12,731 bases of DNA from Akkermansiaceae bacterium UBA985 (GTDB taxonomy: Bacteria; Verrucomicrobiota; Verrucomicrobiia; Verrucomicrobiales; Akkermansiaceae): contig DBBL01000043.1 of NCBI GenBank assembly GCA_002292185.1, forward strand, positions 1 through 12,731, written 5' to 3'. Position 1 is the stretch's first letter; the number at the start of each line of letters is the position of its first letter. The position numbers and the translations under genes were made by a program. Positions 6,225 through 12,731 of the stretch are shown here, in pieces. Under the pieces are notes generated by a model. It had not been told where the DNA came from, did no database searches, and saw only the letters and a program-made list of their open reading frames with translations.

Positions 6225-9077
6225 ATGCATAAGCTCTTTCTCCTCGACGGTATGGCACTCGTCTATCGTGCCCATTTTGCCTTCTTCCGTAATCCAATCA
6301 TTACCAGCAAAGGGCTCAACACATCCGCTGTTTACGGCTTTGCCAATGCACTACTCGACATCATGGAAAACCATGATGCCAGTCACATCGGTGTGGCATT
6401 TGACACCAAGGCACCCACAGAGCGCCACGTCATCTATCCGGAATACAAAGCACAGCGTGAAGCCATGCCTGAGGAACTGGCAACAGCGATCCCATATGTC
6501 AAAGAATTGTGCCATGCACTCGGCATACCGGTCCTCGAGCTAGATGGTTACGAGGCGGATGACATTATTGGCACGATTGCTCACCGAGCCGATCAACGCG
6601 GTGACATTCATACCTACATGGTCACTCCTGATAAGGATTTCGCACAGCTGGTCAGTGAAACAACCACCATGTGGAAGCCAGGCCGACAAGGAGGCAACCA
6701 CGAGTTGCTCGATATTCCCACCATACAAAACCAGTGGAACGTAGAGCAACCTCGTCAAGTAATCGACATCCTTGGGCTGTGGGGTGATGCCGCAGACAAC
6801 ATCCCCGGAGTACCCGGCATTGGTGAAAAAACTGCCAAGAAGCTCATCGCCCAGTTTGGTTCTATTGAAACCCTTCTGAAATCAACCGACCAACTGAAAG
6901 GCAAGCAGAAGGAAAACCTCGAAAACTTTGCCGACCAGGCACTGCTGTCTAAAAAACTGGCTACCATCATTCTCGATGTGCCTATTGATGCTGAATGGGA
7001 CGATCTCGTTCTAGGCGGGCGCGATGATGAGAAAATCAAAGCCCTACTCACCGAGCTTGAGTTCAACACCCTCGGCAAACGCATACTCGGCAAAGACTTT
7101 GCTGCAGGCCGCGGGCATAGTCATGCTCAAGCGAGCGATCAAACAGGCGACCAAGCTAACGATGAAACCCCAGTGGCAGTACTTCGCACGATCTCCGACA
7201 CCGAGCACCATTATCAGGCGGTTCAAACCGTCAACGAACTCCATTCCCTAGTCAAAAAACTCTCTATTGCAGATCGTTTCTGCTTCGATCTCGAGACCAC
7301 ATCCCTCGACCCCAGAAGCTGTGACATCCTCGGCATCGCCTTTGCCACGACCGCTCACGAGGGCTACTTCGTTGACATCGGGCCAGAAAGTCAGCTCTCC
7401 CCACAAACCACACTCGATAAGCTCGGCATCATTTTTCAGTCCAAACAGGAAAAATTGGGACATAATCTCAAGTTTGATCTCTCCGTCCTGCTTGCCAACG
7501 GCTGTGAGGTCAGCGGCCCGTTTTTTGACACCATGCTCGTGCATGCCATTGTATCGCCTGACCAGCGCCATGGCATGAATCAGATTTCAGAAATGCTATT
7601 AGGTTACAGCCCCGTCAAACTCGAGGACCTTGCGCAGAAAGAAATCAAACCTGAGGGTGATCTCTTCGGGCTTGAGAATGAAGCTGAAGAAGCCACCAAA
7701 GCCCCGAAAAAACGCGGCAAGAAAAAGCAGCTCAATATGTCGCTGATCCCAGCCAGTGATCTGGCAGAATACGCTGCAGAGGATGCCGATATCACTCTGC
7801 AAATTGCCGACAAACTTCGCCCCCTGCTTGAAGACTGTGAGCAGGTCTCCATCTACCGTGACATCGAGGCTCCCTTGCTACCAGTGCTCACCGCCATAGA
7901 AAACGAGGGTATTGCCATGGACGTCCGGGCGCTCAAGGATATTGGCGACACCCTTGCTCAACGTATTTCTAATCTATCCCAAGAGATCACCACGGCTGCA
8001 GGAAGAGAGTTCAACCTCAACTCGCCAAAACAACTCGGCGAAATCCTGTTCGGAGAAATGCAGTTGGTTGAGAAGCCTAAAAAAACCAAGACAGGTCAAT
8101 TCAAGACCGACGAGCAAACACTCTCAGGTCTAGCCACCAAACACCCCATCATCGCGGATATCCTCGACTACCGTGAGGCCAGCAAGCTCAAGTCCACTTA
8201 CGTTGACGCCTTGCCGACGCATGTTTCTGCCCGCACAGGTCGCGTCCACACCCATTTCCACCAGTTGATGACCTCCACCGGTCGTTTGGCATCCAGTGAT
8301 CCCAATTTACAAAACATACCGGTACGCTCAGAAGCTGGACGGGAAATCCGCAAGGCCTTTGTCCCGCGTGATGCTGAGCACACCCTGCTTGCTGTCGATT
8401 ATTCCCAGGTTGAATTGCGCGTCATGGCTGCGCTCTCTGGTGATGAGTCCATGATCCAGGCCATCAAAGACGAGCTCGACATACACTCCGCAACCGCCGC
8501 CAAAGTCTTCAGCACAAGCATTGACGAGGTCACCTCCGAGATGCGCCGCAGTGCTAAGATGGTCAACTTTGGCATCATTTACGGTATTTCAGCATTCGGT
8601 TTATCACAAAGACTTGGCATCGGCCGCACCGAAGCAAGCGAGATCATCGAAACTTACTTCAAGCAATATCCAGGCATTAAGGACTACATGGATAATACCA
8701 TCGAGTCCGCCAAACAGAACGGTTATGTCAGCACGCTCAGTGGTCGCAAATGCTGGGTCAGAAATATCGACTCACAAAATGGAACCATCCGCAGCGGAGC
8801 TGAGCGCGCCGCCATTAATGCCCCCGTGCAAGGATCTGCCGCGGATATGATTAAAATCGCCATGGTCAAGGTTCATCATTTACTGGCGAAGGAGAAATCA
8901 AAGACAAAGTTAATTCTGCAAGTTCACGATGAGCTTCTTTTTGATCTTCACCTCAGCGAGCAGCAATCACTGACGCCTAAGATCATTCATGAAATGGAAA
9001 CCGCCATGGCACTACCGCATGACATTCCCTGCAAAGTGGACTCGGGCACAGGGTCAAACTGGCTGCAGGCGCACTAA
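6225..9077 (+). CDS. polA: DNA polymerase I
   Basis: Replication and repair polymerase that removes RNA primers and fills gaps; 950 residues against 928 in E. coli. The 5'-3' flap nuclease domain is about 1-290 (FLLDGMALVYR at the start, GYEADDIIGT 108-117, TPDKDFAQL 134-142, helix-hairpin-helix GVPGIGEKTAKKL 195-207). The 3'-5' proofreading domain is about 345-530 and keeps its metal ligands: Asp355 and Glu357 in DLE, Asp418 in HNLKFD, Asp520 in AAED. The polymerase domain has motif A DYSQVELR (725-732), motif B RRSAKMVNFGIIYG (774-787) and motif C HDE (901-903). Phe782 is the O-helix position that disfavours dideoxynucleotides. A charged insertion, acidic then lysine-rich, at about 476-502 makes the exonuclease domain some 25 residues longer than in E. 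coli. The start ATG fits the family N-terminus; no Shine-Dalgarno sequence is seen. The gene ends 16 bases before scpA, which runs the other way. Confidence 0.98.
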   Translation: MHKLFLLDGMALVYRAHFAFFRNPIITSKGLNTSAVYGFANALLDIMENHDASHIGVAFDTKAPTERHVIYPEYKAQREAMPEELATAIPYVKELCHALGIPVLELDGYEADDIIGTIAHRADQRGDIHTYMVTPDKDFAQLVSETTTMWKPGRQGGNHELLDIPTIQNQWNVEQPRQVIDILGLWGDAADNIPGVPGIGEKTAKKLIAQFGSIETLLKSTDQLKGKQKENLENFADQALLSKKLATIILDVPIDAEWDDLVLGGRDDEKIKALLTELEFNTLGKRILGKDFAAGRGHSHAQASDQTGDQANDETPVAVLRTISDTEHHYQAVQTVNELHSLVKKLSIADRFCFDLETTSLDPRSCDILGIAFATTAHEGYFVDIGPESQLSPQTTLDKLGIIFQSKQEKLGHNLKFDLSVLLANGCEVSGPFFDTMLVHAIVSPDQRHGMNQISEMLLGYSPVKLEDLAQKEIKPEGDLFGLENEAEEATKAPKKRGKKKQLNMSLIPASDLAEYAAEDADITLQIADKLRPLLEDCEQVSIYRDIEAPLLPVLTAIENEGIAMDVRALKDIGDTLAQRISNLSQEITTAAGREFNLNSPKQLGEILFGEMQLVEKPKKTKTGQFKTDEQTLSGLATKHPIIADILDYREASKLKSTYVDALPTHVSARTGRVHTHFHQLMTSTGRLASSDPNLQNIPVRSEAGREIRKAFVPRDAEHTLLAVDYSQVELRVMAALSGDESMIQAIKDELDIHSATAAKVFSTSIDEVTSEMRRSAKMVNFGIIYGISAFGLSQRLGIGRTEASEIIETYFKQYPGIKDYMDNTIESAKQNGYVSTLSGRKCWVRNIDSQNGTIRSGAERAAINAPVQGSAADMIKIAMVKVHHLLAKEKSKTKLILQVHDELLFDLHLSEQQSLTPKIIHEMETAMALPHDIPCKVDSGTGSNWLQAH

Positions 9078-9093
9078 TCCACGGGCGGCAAAT

Positions 9094-9837
9094 CTACGCC
9101 ACCTCTTTGCGCTGCACCTCGATCTCTCCAAGGATGCTGTCCTGCCTGATCCTGAACTGATTCATCTTCATCAGCTCGAGCACGGCGAGAAAGGTGACGA
9201 TCACCTCTGTTTTTGATGTTGCCTCGGCAAACAAAGAGCTAAACTGCATCGCTCCACCTGGCTTCATATTACCCAGTAAGTATTCGATCTTATCAGCCAC
9301 CGTGTATCGGTCATCGACAATATCACCGAGGTCGGTTGACTCCTCAAAGCGCTTAAGCACATTCTGAAACGCACGGATGAGATCGAAAATATTAACATCT
9401 GGAAGCGGCTCGTCCTCAGCAACTGGCGGCGCTATTTTTTCAGGTGCATGGGCAAAAAGATCCTCCTGCTCGGTTTCCTTACGAGACAAAAACCCGGCCG
9501 CATCTTTAAACTTTTTGTATTCAATAAGCTGACGAATCAGCTCCCAGCGTGGGTCGTCTTCCTCCATATCCTCCTCGGGAGGCTGCACTGACTTGGGCAA
9601 CAAGGTCCTGCTTTTGATATACATCAGGTTCGCCGCCATCACGATGAACTCGGAGGCCAAATCGATGTTGAGCATCTTGAAGGTATCGATGTAGTTAAGA
9701 TACTGCTTCGTGATACGCTCGATGGAAATGGTATGGATATCGACCTCATCCTTTTTGATCAGATAGAGTAAAAGGTCGAGGGGACCCTCGAAAATATCCA
9801 ACCTAACTTTGTAATCTGCACTTTCCACGTGCCCCAA
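9094..9837 (-). CDS. scpA: Segregation and condensation protein A (ScpA)
   Basis: The kleisin subunit of the bacterial SMC-ScpAB condensin, which closes the SMC ring and helps fold and separate chromosomes. The 247 residues are of family length. The N-terminal SMC-neck-binding part is YKVRLDIFEGPLDLLLYLI (9-27) followed by DEVDIHTISIERITKQYL (30-47). LASEFIVMAANLMYIKSRTLLP (60-81) is the conserved second helix. An acidic linker (EEDMEEDDP, 88-96) leads to the middle region, and the C-terminal winged-helix segment is KTEVIVTFLAVLELMKMNQFRIRQ (209-232). No scpB is in the window. The start is uncertain: the frame opens with TTG at 9835-9837, with GTG three codons later as an alternative. An in-frame ATG with a good GAGGTGG site lies 12 bases upstream but is followed by a stop at its third codon. 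The gene converges on polA with 16 bases between stop codons. Confidence 0.96.
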   Translation of the reverse strand: MGHVESADYKVRLDIFEGPLDLLLYLIKKDEVDIHTISIERITKQYLNYIDTFKMLNIDLASEFIVMAANLMYIKSRTLLPKSVQPPEEDMEEDDPRWELIRQLIEYKKFKDAAGFLSRKETEQEDLFAHAPEKIAPPVAEDEPLPDVNIFDLIRAFQNVLKRFEESTDLGDIVDDRYTVADKIEYLLGNMKPGGAMQFSSLFAEATSKTEVIVTFLAVLELMKMNQFRIRQDSILGEIEVQRKEVA

Positions 9838-9840
9838 TCG

Positions 9841-9863
9841 TTAAGGCATAGCGCCACCTCAGG
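9841..9863 (-). promoter_or_regulatory. Strong ribosome-binding site and two-codon upstream ORF before scpA
   Basis: On the minus strand GAGGTGG (9854-9860) sits 4 bases before ATG CCT TAA (9841-9849), a start codon followed by one codon and a stop. It is the best Shine-Dalgarno/start pair in the window. The scpA TTG start (9835-9837) is in the same frame and begins 3 bases after this stop. Ribosomes could load here and reinitiate on scpA. Alternatively an ancestral ATG start was lost to a mutation or a base-call error at the stop. Confidence 0.4.
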
Positions 9864-9926
9864 CGAGAAAAATATTACCTGTATCTGGTGCGACAACAGC
9901 CAAAACACGGCTGCATCCTGCCCCCA

Positions 9927-10166
9927 TTAGCGACAATGATTATACCTGCGCGGCCTATGGCCGTGGTGTCGGTAATCATCACGGTCATCATTACCTGCCG
10001 AGTAAGCTATGGCCCCAATGAGCACAGCTCCGACCGTAGCTGCCACCGGATCAACGGTCTGGATTGGTCTTCCGCTGCGGTCGTAGGACGTCACACAACT
10101 TGATAACATCACTGCTGATGCCACCGCTACCACCACCGACTTAACCCATGAGTTATTGCGTTTCAT
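9927..10166 (-). CDS. Small predicted lipoprotein
   Basis: A 79-residue protein with a lipoprotein signal: MKRNNSWVK, a hydrophobic stretch, and a lipobox LSSC with Cys24 as the lipidated residue. The mature part is about 55 residues: a short polar segment, a small-residue hydrophobic stretch (VAATVGAVLIGAIAYSAG, 41-58) with alternating Gly/Ala like a glycine-zipper membrane segment, and a tail rich in Asp, His and Arg (DDRDDYRHHGHRPRR). This is a common layout for small envelope lipoproteins; I do not recognise a specific family. It would sit in the envelope, attached by Cys24 and possibly inserting its hydrophobic segment. The start ATG at 10164-10166 is fixed by the signal peptide. It lies upstream of scpA on the same strand (89-base gap) and is divergent from the NlpC/P60-like gene, with an inverted repeat 21 bases upstream of its ATG. 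The histidine-rich tail could bind metal, but that is speculation. Confidence 0.8.
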   Translation of the reverse strand: MKRNNSWVKSVVVAVASAVMLSSCVTSYDRSGRPIQTVDPVAATVGAVLIGAIAYSAGNDDRDDYRHHGHRPRRYNHCR

Positions 10167-10187
10167 GCCCAGTAGACGGCATTGAGC

Positions 10188-10211
10188 TCACTTTTATTCA
10201 TAGAAAAGTGA
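10188..10211. promoter_or_regulatory. Candidate operator: 8-bp inverted repeat upstream of the small lipoprotein gene
   Basis: TCACTTTT (10188-10195) and its exact complement AAAAGTGA (10204-10211) are separated by 8 bases. The site lies in the 187-base divergent gap, ending 21 bases before the lipoprotein start and 142 bases before the start of the divergent gene. The A+T-rich surroundings on the minus strand are promoter-like. A dimeric regulator site is the natural reading, but a chance dyad cannot be excluded. The rest of the gap shows nothing clear. Confidence 0.35.
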
Positions 10212-10353
10212 AAATAACAAAAGCGTTTCTACTAATTACCACTTGACCCTGAGCCCGTGCCACCGAGGGTATAGGTCAGAAGAATTTTTCACGTCGAGCC
10301 GCCTCCATCACCGTCGCGGCGACTGCCATCTATCTGCTATCAGCTAAAGAGCC

Positions 10354-10884
10354 ATGCGAACCTCCCCTCCATTCCATTTATGCATCATCGCTGTGCTCTT
10401 CACCAGCTGTGCAATCTCATGCTCCCCTAATCTGGCTAAGGGAAGCCTCGAGCAGAGCCGAGTAAAAAAATCCAGGCCCGTCGTCAGACAAGTAGGTGAG
10501 CCCAGCCCGACTGCCAAAAAAATTGTCGAATTCGCGGTTCAGAACATGGGAAAAAAAATAGGCGACGGCCAATGCTGGGGATTAGCCAACTTAGCATACC
10601 GCCACGCTGGAATAAGGCACCGTGGCGGCTACGTCTGGGGCAGACGTATTCACTGGCAGACAGAAGGAGTCCGTCCTGGTGATATCATTCAGTTTAAAAA
10701 CGCACGCTACCCCTATGCTTACACCGACGAGAATCACACCGCGATTATTCTCAAGGTTGCAGGAAGAAGCAGCGTCAAGGTTGCCCACCAGCATTGGAAT
10801 GGTATCTACCGCGTAACAACGACGACGATCCCCCTGACCTATCTTCGCTCTGGATCGCAAACGGTCTACCGCTACGAACCCTAA
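10354..10884 (+). CDS. Secreted lipoprotein with NlpC/P60- or CHAP-like cysteine hydrolase domain
   Basis: A 176-residue exported protein. The N-terminus has a hydrophobic stretch with two possible lipoboxes, FTSC (Cys19) and AISC (Cys23), so it is probably a lipoprotein. The domain at about 50-175 has the order of a papain-fold NlpC/P60/CHAP hydrolase: Cys74 in GDGQCWGLANLAYRHAG at a helix start, RPGDIIQF (107-114), NHTAII with His128 on a strand, then VAHQHWNG (143-150). These fit a nucleophile cysteine, catalytic histidine and third polar residue. It closely recalls a small 'GDGQCW...PGDIIQF...HTAI...YRP' group found in bacteria and also fused into fungal BBC1/AIM3 proteins. Peptidoglycan or peptide hydrolysis is plausible but unproven. 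AAAGAG lies 3 bases before the ATG as a weak ribosome site. The gene converges on the U32 gene with 25 bases between stop codons. Confidence 0.85.
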   Translation: MRTSPPFHLCIIAVLFTSCAISCSPNLAKGSLEQSRVKKSRPVVRQVGEPSPTAKKIVEFAVQNMGKKIGDGQCWGLANLAYRHAGIRHRGGYVWGRRIHWQTEGVRPGDIIQFKNARYPYAYTDENHTAIILKVAGRSSVKVAHQHWNGIYRVTTTTIPLTYLRSGSQTVYRYEP

Positions 10885-10909
10885 GCTAGCACAACATTTA
10901 CTTGTGGGA

Positions 10910-12731
10910 CTATTTCACTTCCAAGGTTCCCTCAGTAACCCCGAGTTTTTCCATCACATCCAGGTCTTGCCAGAGGTGGTGACCTGATGTTTCACCCGCT
11001 AAAAGCTGCTTGTAGGCTTGCAGCGTCTGGCGTGCTTCAGCGACCTTCTCATCGAGGAAATCAACCCGGAACCTGCGCAAACCTGTGCCGCGCATTTGCC
11101 CGTAAAATCGAGCTCCTGTCTGAGCAAGCCCATTAAATAGCGTATTTCGACAGCCCACATCCGCCTTCAAGGTATGCAACTGACCGACGCGGTCCTTGAG
11201 CTCAACGTGATGTTTTTCACATGGTTTACCACAATCCAAGATGCTCGTGCCCTCGCTCATAAAGGTGCAGAATACACAGTGCTCCATATGAAACATCGGC
11301 ATATGCTGGTGCAGCGTCAGCTCAAACCAATCTGAGGGCGCCGACAACATCAGATCGAGCACTTGATTAATATTCAGATCATATGAAACCGTGAGATGAT
11401 CGAGTCGCCCCTCTTCCTTAAGGATGCGAGCCGTCAATGGGTTCGCGCAATTGAGAGAAAAGTCTCCGGTCTTATAAAGATCACTGCGATCTTTAAAGTG
11501 AGCGACGCCGCCTAGATTACGAATCAATACACCGTCTGGTTCGGCGCGCTCAATTACCTTAAAAAACCCGGCTTCCCCTGATTTTTGAATACGAGGGGTG
11601 GCCAGATGGATGCGAGCACCATTGCTCTGCCGCACCAATGCCACCGCCTCCTTACCTCGGCGTATATCCTCAAAATCGACATAAATGTTATTCAAGCCGA
11701 CCTCCAGCGCCGCCTCGATCTGCTCCATGCTGCGGCAAAGTGCTGACAGTTCACGCTGGTGGCACTCATCTTTCTTAACGGCTGGCAGCAGGTCTTCCAG
11801 CTTACCGGTAGATGATATGCGCGGCGCAGGAGCAGATTTTTGCCCATCTAAGGCATCAACCAAAGCGCGGCGAAGTCGGTTGACGGCCGATACCGCCATC
11901 ATCACAGCACCCTCGAGTTGATTGTCCAGCGCACCGAGCTGCCAACCAGTCTCTCCCAAGCGCCCTAGCTGTTTCTGGAGAAACTCCGTGGTGAACGGTC
12001 TCGTTTGTGCTGACTCAAGCAGCTCTGCAGATGAAACAGAAACTTCGCCACTGGTGAGCACCATCGGCTCTCCTGCACTTCCTGAAACTGTTACTTGAAT
12101 CGTCTCACGCACAGGTGTCAGCTTCGCGTTTTTCCAACTCGCCTTGAGTGCGTTGTTGAGCTTTGGGTCGTCTGTTTTCCAAATCTTCTGGCCCGCCTTG
12201 ATCCGTTTCCAGTCGAGTCCACTTTGTTCACGATGGAAAAGCAAACGACTACCCTTCACCTCCCATATTCTGGCTCCTTGCTCTTGATCCCTATTTTCAC
12301 CGGCATCAAATACAATACCGTCACCTGCCTTGACTGGAACATCAGAAGCCAATTCAAGCTCTACCCAACCTCGTTCAGACCCCGTGACTTCACCGAGATA
12401 AACACCACGTTTTTTGCCAAACTTACCATGGGTCAAGCGTGGGTGATTAGTGCCCTCAAGCCAACCGGTCGACAACCCACGCGAGAAAGTCATCTCCATG
12501 GCATAGCGATCATCACGAGTAATCGGGCTCTCTTCATGCGCCACAGCCGCATCAATCGCCTTGCGATAGACCTTGGTAATGGCCGCCACATACTCGGGCG
12601 ACTTAAGCCGACCCTCAATTTTATAAGAAACAACCCCCTGCTGCACCAAGTCAGGAATCAAATCCACAGCGGCAAGGTCTTGTGGGCTAAGTAAATAACG
12701 CACCTCTTCCATGTCTCGTTCGACTCCATCA
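10910..12731 (-). CDS. U32 family protein with DUF3656 domain (RlhA-like), 5' end beyond the window
   Basis: The C-terminal 607 or so codons of a U32 'peptidase' family protein; the N-terminus, with the conserved cysteine-containing catalytic signature, lies off the right edge. The frame is open to the last base and continues upstream of the first internal ATG (12710-12712) with DGVERD, which fits the family, so that ATG is not the start. Counting from it, YLLSPQDL (6-13) and VSYKIEGRLKSPEYV (28-42) are the conserved end of the U32 domain. A DUF3656-type domain covers about 100-290. A further region at 310-600 has a cysteine cluster HCVFC...DCGKPC (478-498) that could hold an iron-sulfur centre. 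U32 proteins with DUF3656 include E. coli RlhA, which hydroxylates C2501 of 23S rRNA; others modify tRNA. RNA hydroxylation is therefore a likelier role than proteolysis. RlhA itself is about 650 residues, so this protein is longer. Confidence 0.9.
   Translation of the reverse strand, partial: DGVERDMEEVRYLLSPQDLAAVDLIPDLVQQGVVSYKIEGRLKSPEYVAAITKVYRKAIDAAVAHEESPITRDDRYAMEMTFSRGLSTGWLEGTNHPRLTHGKFGKKRGVYLGEVTGSERGWVELELASDVPVKAGDGIVFDAGENRDQEQGARIWEVKGSRLLFHREQSGLDWKRIKAGQKIWKTDDPKLNNALKASWKNAKLTPVRETIQVTVSGSAGEPMVLTSGEVSVSSAELLESAQTRPFTTEFLQKQLGRLGETGWQLGALDNQLEGAVMMAVSAVNRLRRALVDALDGQKSAPAPRISSTGKLEDLLPAVKKDECHQRELSALCRSMEQIEAALEVGLNNIYVDFEDIRRGKEAVALVRQSNGARIHLATPRIQKSGEAGFFKVIERAEPDGVLIRNLGGVAHFKDRSDLYKTGDFSLNCANPLTARILKEEGRLDHLTVSYDLNINQVLDLMLSAPSDWFELTLHQHMPMFHMEHCVFCTFMSEGTSILDCGKPCEKHHVELKDRVGQLHTLKADVGCRNTLFNGLAQTGARFYGQMRGTGLRRFRVDFLDEKVAEARQTLQAYKQLLAGETSGHHLWQDLDVMEKLGVTEGTLEVK

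Noticed and set aside
5532..6275. The rlmI frame stays open upstream, as if the methyltransferase had a 248-residue N-terminal extension.
   Set aside because: The extension resembles no domain, lies opposite the AP2 gene and the polA start, and the family N-terminus begins at the ATG at 5529-5531. It is an antisense shadow that could mislead automatic gene calling.
9850..9926. CAGCC...GGCTG on the minus strand as a terminator for the small lipoprotein gene.
   Set aside because: Only a 5-bp stem and no T run follows.
10243..10275. TTGACC and TATAGG as a promoter for the NlpC/P60-like gene.
   Set aside because: The 21-base spacing is too long for a standard promoter and the -10 match is poor.
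12095..12694. 199-codon open frame on the plus strand opposite the U32 gene.
   Set aside because: The opposite strand carries clear U32/DUF3656 family sequence; the plus-strand product has no recognisable domain.
12710..12712. ATG as the true start of the U32 gene.
   Set aside because: The frame continues upstream to the window edge with family-like residues, and the conserved N-terminal U32 domain would be missing if translation began here.

Overview
The window is a stretch of ordinary chromosome, about half G+C, from a bacterium that I think belongs to the Verrucomicrobiota (Rubritalea/Akkermansia-like Verrucomicrobiales). This is a recognition call from the style of the proteins: an RlmI-type methyltransferase starting with an 'FHGHDWVYASEI'-like segment, a stand-alone bacterial AP2 protein, secreted cysteine-hydrolase-like proteins, and very few clear Shine-Dalgarno sequences. 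No rRNA or other marker is present to prove it. There are no RNA genes, insertion sequences, CRISPR arrays or prophage genes, and no gap between genes exceeds 190 bases.

Left block (1-5531), all on the minus strand and read right to left: an RlmI-like 23S rRNA cytosine methyltransferase (4359-5531), a CstA-family peptide/pyruvate transporter (2392-4242), a secreted protein of unknown function with a His/Cys arrangement like caspase-fold peptidases (1575-2303), biotin synthase BioB (518-1513), and the N-terminal 150 codons of a beta-ketoacyl-ACP synthase (1-450). The window cuts the last gene exactly at its predicted catalytic cysteine.

Middle block (5532-9077), plus strand: divergent from the methyltransferase is a small protein made of two AP2-type DNA-binding domains (5625-6074). 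The 93-base divergent gap carries a perfect 7-bp inverted repeat. DNA polymerase I follows (6225-9077) with all three activities apparently intact and an unusual charged insertion in its proofreading domain.

Right block (9078-12731): polA converges on scpA (9094-9837, minus), which encodes the kleisin subunit of the SMC condensin. Upstream of scpA lies a small lipoprotein (9927-10166, minus). A 187-base gap with an 8-bp inverted repeat separates it from a divergent gene for a secreted NlpC/P60-like lipoprotein (10354-10884, plus). That gene converges on the C-terminal part of a U32-family protein with a DUF3656 domain, related to the RlhA rRNA hydroxylase (10910 to the window end, minus).

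Functionally this is core metabolism and housekeeping (biotin, fatty-acid-type condensation, rRNA modification, DNA repair, chromosome segregation) interspersed with lineage-specific genes. The least understood items are the double-AP2 protein with its candidate operator, the caspase-like secreted protein, the ketoacyl synthase beside bioB, and the NlpC/P60-like lipoprotein. I see no multi-gene system that is clearly new.
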